Shown piece after piece: positions 6,369 to 9,589 of a stretch of 9,589 bases of DNA. The notes beneath the pieces are model-generated. The model saw nothing but the letters and a program-made list of their open reading frames with translations, was not told the DNA's origin and did not search any database. The stretch's first letter is position 1. The number at the start of each line of letters is the position of its first letter. The DNA is taken from NCBI GenBank assembly GCA_964485455.1, contig CAZAJU010000080.1, positions 1 through 9,589 on the forward strand, in the 5' to 3' direction. The position numbers and the translations under genes are program-made. Source of the stretch: Tissierella_B sp964485455. Its GTDB lineage: Bacteria; Bacillota; Clostridia; Tissierellales; Tissierellaceae.

Positions 6369-7275
6369 ATAAAACCCTATTCTCATATTTCTTAAGTTCT
6401 TCCACATACTTCTTACCAAGTCTACTTAAAGGCATGTCCTTTTTCTTTATATATCCTATTGTCATTTTATCCTGTGTATTTAGAGGGATTGCAGCATATC
6501 CATCGCCATTAAGGTCTTCACAGATGATGCCTGAACAAAGAGTATATGCATCTAAGCCGACCATTAAATTTAGAAGTGTTGCTCGGTCATTTGCTTTAAT
6601 AATTTTTTTATAATCACGAGTGCTAAAAACTTCCTCTGAAAAATAAAAGGAATTGTAGTTTCCTTGGTCAAAAGAAAGACAAGGATACTCTTCTAAGTCA
6701 GCAAAATCAATTATTTCTTTATTGGCAAGATGGTTATTTTTAGCAAGATAAACATAAATGCTGCAATCAAATAACTTGATAAATTCAACTTGATTTTCAC
6801 GAAATACCTTATTAAGCGCCTTTTGGTTAAAATCATTTAAATATAATACTCCTACTTCACTTTTTTGATTTTTAACATTGTCAATGACTTCAAAAGTTTT
6901 AGCTTCATGGACAGCAAACTCATAATCTTCCATACCATAATCCTTTGCCACATTCATAAATGCTTCAACAGCAAATGTATAGTGTTGCATAGATACACTA
7001 AATTTCTTTTTTAGCCCTTTTTTTTCAATATACTTATCTTCAATTAAGCTGTATACATCAAGCATTTGCCTTGCATAAGCTAAAAATTCTTCTCCTTCTG
7101 GTGTGATAATAACCCCTCGATTGGAACGTAAAAACAATTCAATTCCAATTTCCTCTTCTAATTCTTTAATCGCACTTGAAAGGCTTGGCTGGGTAATAAA
7201 TAATTCCTCTGCTGCCTTATTCATCGATTTGTTATTTGCTACAGTAATTGCATAAAGTAGCTGTTGAAATGTCAT
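6367..7275 (-). CDS. LysR-family transcriptional regulator, likely controlling metY
   Basis: This is a DNA-binding regulator of 302 residues, the usual size for the family. The winged helix-turn-helix lies in residues 1-65, with NKSMNKAAEELFITQPSLSS (15-34) and the typical LFLRSNRGVIITPEGEEFL (47-65). A helical linker follows, and residues 92-300 form the effector-binding fold. The ligand is not readable. The gene is divergent from metY with 190 bases between the start codons, the classical arrangement for a LysR regulator and its target. That makes a sulfur or methionine precursor such as O-acetylhomoserine or O-acetylserine a reasonable inducer (inference). The ATG is supported by TAGGAGT on the coding strand (7283-7289), 7 bases away. 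A promoter and a T-N11-A dyad lie directly upstream, suggesting autoregulation. Confidence 0.93.
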   Translation of the reverse strand: MTFQQLLYAITVANNKSMNKAAEELFITQPSLSSAIKELEEEIGIELFLRSNRGVIITPEGEEFLAYARQMLDVYSLIEDKYIEKKGLKKKFSVSMQHYTFAVEAFMNVAKDYGMEDYEFAVHEAKTFEVIDNVKNQKSEVGVLYLNDFNQKALNKVFRENQVEFIKLFDCSIYVYLAKNNHLANKEIIDFADLEEYPCLSFDQGNYNSFYFSEEVFSTRDYKKIIKANDRATLLNLMVGLDAYTLCSGIICEDLNGDGYAAIPLNTQDKMTIGYIKKKDMPLSRLGKKYVEELKKYENRVL

Positions 7276-7313
7276 GTATTCAACTCCTAATCCTAAAAAA
7301 TTGTATTAATATC

Positions 7314-7342
7314 ATTATAGACAAAATCTATAGCCAGTTCAA
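7314..7342 (-). promoter_or_regulatory. Sigma-A promoter for the lysR gene
   Basis: On the minus strand, TTGAAC (7337-7342) and a perfect TATAAT (7314-7319) are separated by 17 bases. Transcription would start near 7307, about 30 bases before the lysR ATG. The -10 box and half the spacer are covered by a LysR-type dyad. Confidence 0.65.
7316..7332. promoter_or_regulatory. LysR-type operator dyad (T-N11-A)
   Basis: TATAGACAAAATCTATA is a perfect 6-base inverted repeat with a 5-base centre, and it contains the T-N11-A pattern (T at 7318, A at 7330) typical of LysR-family binding sites. It overlaps the lysR -10 box and spacer, as expected for negative autoregulation. It lies about 135 bases upstream of the metY start, where it could also serve activation of metY. 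Confidence 0.55.
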
Positions 7343-7375
7343 GTTTTCTAGTAATAACACATTTTTTTTCATAGA

Positions 7376-7430
7376 GATATAATAATAAATATCAAATATT
7401 AAAGAGAACTACATCTAACTTATAATAAGT
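7376..7430 (+). promoter_or_regulatory. Candidate metY promoter region with two TATAAT boxes
   Basis: Two perfect TATAAT hexamers occur at 7378-7383 and 7421-7426. Neither has a good -35 at 16-18 bases, which fits a promoter that needs an activator such as the divergent LysR protein. The first lies in the dyad GATAT-N8-ATATC (7376-7393). The second lies in the perfect palindrome ACTTATAATAAGT (7418-7430). Which one is used cannot be decided by eye. No S-box (SAM-I) or T-box leader features were seen in this gap. Confidence 0.4.
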
Positions 7431-7465
7431 AATCTATAAGCAGTGTAAAATAGGAGGAGAAAAAA

Positions 7466-8773
7466 TTGAGTAAAAAAACTAGAAGCGTGAGAAATTTTAA
7501 ATTCGAAACTTTACAATTACATGTAGGACAAGAAAAAGCAGATCCTGTAACCGATGCAAGAGCTGTTCCGATTTATCAAACTACATCATATGTTTTCCAC
7601 AATTCCGACCATGCTGCAGCAAGATTCTCACTATCAGATGCTGGCAATATATATGGTAGACTTACTAATCCAACTGAAGGAGTATTTGAAGAAAGAATGG
7701 CTTCCCTTGAAGGTGGTGTGGCGGCATTAGCTGTTGCATCAGGGTCAGCAGCTATTACTTATTCAATTTTAAATATTGCCCACCAGGGAGACCATATAGT
7801 AGCAGCTAAAAATATTTATGGTGGTACTTATAACCTATTAAAAAATACTATAAAGGATTTTGGTATTGAAACTACATTTGTTGACCCATTTAATTATGAT
7901 GAAGTGAATAAAGCTATAAAGGATAATACGAAATTACTGTATATTGAAACACTTGGTAATCCTAACTCAGAAGTTGTAGATATAGAGAAGCTAGCCAATA
8001 TTGCTCATTCCCATAAAATTCCTTTAATTGTAGATAGCACTTTTTCTACTCCATACTTAGTTAGACCTATTGAACATGGAGCTGATATTGTTATTCATTC
8101 TGCAACTAAATTTATAGGTGGCCATGGAACAAGTATTGGTGGAATTATTATAGATGGTGGAAAATTCGACTGGGAAGCCTCAGGTAAATTTCCTGAGCTT
8201 GTAGAGCCAAATCAAAGCTACCATGGAGTAAGCTTCGCAAAGGATGTTGGTGCAGCTGCTTTTGTAACAAAGATTCGTGCCATATTGTTACGAGATACCG
8301 GGGCTACTTTATCACCATTCCACGCTTTCTTCTTCCTTCAAGGACTAGAAACACTTTCACTAAGAGTAGAGAGACATGTAGAAAATGCATTAAAGGTAGT
8401 AAATTATTTAAAAAACCATCCACAAGTAGAAAAAGTTAATCATCCTTCTATATCTGAGGATCCAGAACAACAAGGTTTATATAAAAAATATTACCCTAAT
8501 GGTGGGGGTTCAATATTTACATTTGATATCAGAGGTGATGAACAAAAGGCTAAAGATTTTATTGATGAATTAGAACTATTTTCATTACTAGCAAATGTTG
8601 CAGATGTTAAATCCTTAGTAATTCACCCAGCTTCAACAACACATTCACAAATGACAGAAGAAGAGCTTTCAACTTCAGGTATTAAGAGAAATACAGTGCG
8701 CTTGTCGATTGGTACTGAGAATATTGATGATATAATTGAAGATTTAGAGGAAGCATTTAAGGCTGTAAAATAA
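7466..8773 (+). CDS. metY: O-acetylhomoserine sulfhydrylase (O-acetylhomoserine aminocarboxypropyltransferase)
   Basis: This is a cytoplasmic PLP enzyme that makes homocysteine from O-acetylhomoserine and sulfide (direct sulfhydrylation in methionine synthesis), usually a homotetramer. Its 435 residues match MetY rather than the shorter MetB/MetC relatives (about 380-400). Cys/Met-metabolism PLP signatures are ETLQLHVGQ (14-22), AVPIYQTTSYVF (33-44), IYGRLTNPT (62-70) with the Tyr-Arg phosphate contacts, ASGSAA (91-96), ETLGNPN (161-167), VDSTFSTPYL (189-198), and the PLP Schiff-base lysine Lys215 in HSATKFIGGHGTSIGG. The IHPASTTHSQM block (386-396) and RLSIGTENIDDI (412-423) complete the fold. 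The start is TTG with AGGAGG at 7452-7457, 8 bases upstream. It is monocistronic, divergent from lysR, and followed by several hairpins. A side activity on O-acetylserine is common in the family. Confidence 0.96.
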   Translation: MSKKTRSVRNFKFETLQLHVGQEKADPVTDARAVPIYQTTSYVFHNSDHAAARFSLSDAGNIYGRLTNPTEGVFEERMASLEGGVAALAVASGSAAITYSILNIAHQGDHIVAAKNIYGGTYNLLKNTIKDFGIETTFVDPFNYDEVNKAIKDNTKLLYIETLGNPNSEVVDIEKLANIAHSHKIPLIVDSTFSTPYLVRPIEHGADIVIHSATKFIGGHGTSIGGIIIDGGKFDWEASGKFPELVEPNQSYHGVSFAKDVGAAAFVTKIRAILLRDTGATLSPFHAFFFLQGLETLSLRVERHVENALKVVNYLKNHPQVEKVNHPSISEDPEQQGLYKKYYPNGGGSIFTFDIRGDEQKAKDFIDELELFSLLANVADVKSLVIHPASTTHSQMTEEELSTSGIKRNTVRLSIGTENIDDIIEDLEEAFKAVK

Positions 8774-8811
8774 GAAAAGCTTCTAAAGAATCATTAGATT
8801 TAGCTTTTCTT
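8772..8811 (+). terminator. metY proximal terminator hairpin
   Basis: AAGAAAAGCT (8772-8781) pairs with AGCTTTTCTT (8802-8811). The stem is extended inward by TCTAA (8782-8786) with TTAGA (8794-8798) across a 3-base bulge. It begins at the metY stop codon. The T-rich 3' arm continues into TGTT, giving a modest intrinsic terminator. Confidence 0.6.
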
Positions 8812-8820
8812 GTTACTCAT

Positions 8821-8875
8821 TTACGGAAAGTCCATAAAATCAATCACTAAAATAGTAGGACTTTCCTATTCGTAA
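8821..8875. repeat. Second inverted repeat downstream of metY
   Basis: GGAAAGTCC (8825-8833) and GGACTTTCC (8858-8866) are perfect 9-base inverted repeats. The outer TTAC (8821-8824) and GTAA (8872-8875) can also pair across a 5-base bulge. A small inner hairpin, ACTA/TAGT (8846-8856), sits in the loop. No T tract follows, so it is not an obvious terminator. It could be an RNA structural element or a protein site. Confidence 0.5.
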
Positions 8876-8878
8876 TAA

Positions 8879-8930
8879 AAAAACAACTCAATGTTTAGAT
8901 GAAGTAACATCTAAACATTGAGTTGTTTTT
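8879..8930. terminator. Strong bidirectional terminator with a 23-bp perfect stem
   Basis: The arms 8879-8901 and 8908-8930 are perfectly complementary over 23 bases with a 6-base loop (AAGTAA). The plus-strand 3' arm ends GTTGTTTTT, and on the minus strand the other arm ends in seven T. It can therefore stop transcription from either side, isolating metY from the PAS-protein gene. The stem is unusually long for a simple intrinsic terminator. Confidence 0.85.
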
Positions 8931-9185
8931 GATTAGGTCTAGAAGTTTGACAAATATATTTTTTTATAAGTAAAACCTTCTAAATTAATTTAAATCTCTA
9001 AATGTCATTTATTAGTAAATAACCAAAACAATAAATTAAATTAACAGAAAAGGGGTAAATATCATATATATAAGTATTATGATTTCTATGGATATAGGAA
9101 TTAATCGCCCTTAATTTTAAATATTCATGAAAGATAATACATATACTTACTGGTAACTAAGAATAAAAAAAGAGCAGGTGATTTC
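8931..9185. other. Gene-free AT-rich stretch upstream of the PAS-domain gene
   Basis: No convincing coding frame is present. A perfect TTGACA at 8947-8952 has no good -10 at 16-18 bases; TATAAG at 8965 is only 12 bases away. A GATAAT box at 9133-9138 has only a poor TTAATT-like -35 at 9111-9116. AATTAA/TTAATT (9099-9116) forms a small dyad around TCGCCC. The PAS gene's promoter must lie here, but I cannot place it with confidence. With the metY terminators, the full gap between genes (8774-9185) is 412 bases. Confidence 0.5.
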
Positions 9186-9589
9186 ATGGATAAGAAAGAA
9201 TACACCATACAAGAACTTATTAATGAAATAGATAGTTTGAAAAGTCGAAATAAGGAATTAGAAGAAAGACTATTAGTAAAGCGGAAAAAAATTAATGATT
9301 ATGTACAAAATCTTGAATATATTATCAAAATCACAAATATCGGGACCTGGAAATGGAATGTTAAAACGGGAGAGGCAGCTTTTGATGATCGATGGGCTGA
9401 AATAATAGGATATACCCTGGAGGAACTTGAACCTATAGATATACACACATGGGAAAAACATGTTCATCCTGAAGACCTTGAGAAGTCCATGAAGGCTTTA
9501 GATAAACATTTTAGAAAAGAAACAGAATTCTATGAGTTTGAATCAAGGATGAAGCATAAAAATGGGGACTGGGTATGGGTTTTAGATAG
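9186..9589 (+). CDS. PAS-domain signalling protein, N-terminal part (runs off the window)
   Basis: The first 134 codons of an open frame with no stop before the window edge. Residues 5-45 are charged and helical (IQELINEIDSLKSRNKELEE), probably a coiled coil. Residues 46-134 form a PAS domain of the PAS_3 kind: ITNIGTWKWNVKTGEAAFDD (49-68), WAEIIGYTLEEL (70-81), WEKHVHPEDLEKS (89-101), then FESRMKHKNGDWVWVLD (118-134), which stops just where such domains usually continue with RG. The PAS family senses small ligands, redox state or light, or mediates dimerisation. The output domain (histidine kinase, diguanylate cyclase or other) lies outside the window. No transmembrane segment is seen at the start, so this part is cytoplasmic. 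The ATG has AGGTGA (9176-9181) 4 bases upstream, adequate though close. Confidence 0.88.
   Translation, partial: MDKKEYTIQELINEIDSLKSRNKELEERLLVKRKKINDYVQNLEYIIKITNIGTWKWNVKTGEAAFDDRWAEIIGYTLEELEPIDIHTWEKHVHPEDLEKSMKALDKHFRKETEFYEFESRMKHKNGDWVWVLD

Noticed and set aside
7300..7465. SAM riboswitch (S-box) or T-box leader ahead of metY
   Set aside because: No conserved S-box or T-box core motifs and no terminator/antiterminator pair were found. The likely leader is too short, and the region is mostly AT-rich dyads.
8940..8982. TAGAAG/CTTCTA inverted repeat downstream of the strong terminator
   Set aside because: Only a 6-bp stem with a ~30-base AT-rich loop; expected by chance in such sequence.
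9079..9114. Eleven-codon open frame (starting Met-Ile-Ser-Met) upstream of the PAS gene
   Set aside because: The nearest purine-rich element (AAAAGGGG near 9049-9056) is over 20 bases away, too far to drive it, and the peptide resembles nothing.

Overview
The window is AT-rich DNA from a low-GC Gram-positive anaerobe. Strong AGGAGG-type ribosome binding sites, TTG starts, WG-repeat lipoproteins and a GerMN (spore germination/sporulation) module point to a spore-forming clostridial lineage, with Tissierella/Alkaliphilus-type relatives as my best guess. That placement is inference from gene content, not from any search. No rRNA, tRNA, CRISPR array, transposase or phage gene was seen.

Left part (1-4459): a WG-repeat lipoprotein with a C-terminal DUF3298/RsiV-like region reads rightward. 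It converges on a very long leftward gene, and the two share a bidirectional hairpin terminator. The leftward gene is the most unusual item here. One 841-codon frame joins an N-terminal membrane segment, the complete body of a clostridial GerMN-type surface protein, and a complete FAD-dependent oxidoreductase of the FAD_oxidored (PF12831) type.

Middle (4460-6335): a well-formed sigma-A promoter sits inside nested inverted repeats. It drives an NfsA-like flavin nitroreductase followed by exoA, an ExoIII-family DNA repair nuclease that starts at a TTG codon. The leader carries a hairpin with a T-rich flank and a start-stop codon pair behind its own ribosome binding site. The two genes look like a small redox/DNA-damage operon, divergent from the fusion gene.

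Right part (6342-8930): a LysR-family regulator is divergent from metY (O-acetylhomoserine sulfhydrylase). A LysR-type T-N11-A dyad lies on the lysR promoter, so metY is plausibly under LysR control and lysR is autoregulated. No S-box or T-box is visible ahead of metY. Three successive inverted repeats follow metY, the last a perfect 23-bp bidirectional terminator.

Right edge (8931-9589): a 255-base gene-free AT-rich stretch leads into the first 134 codons of a PAS-domain signalling protein that runs off the window.
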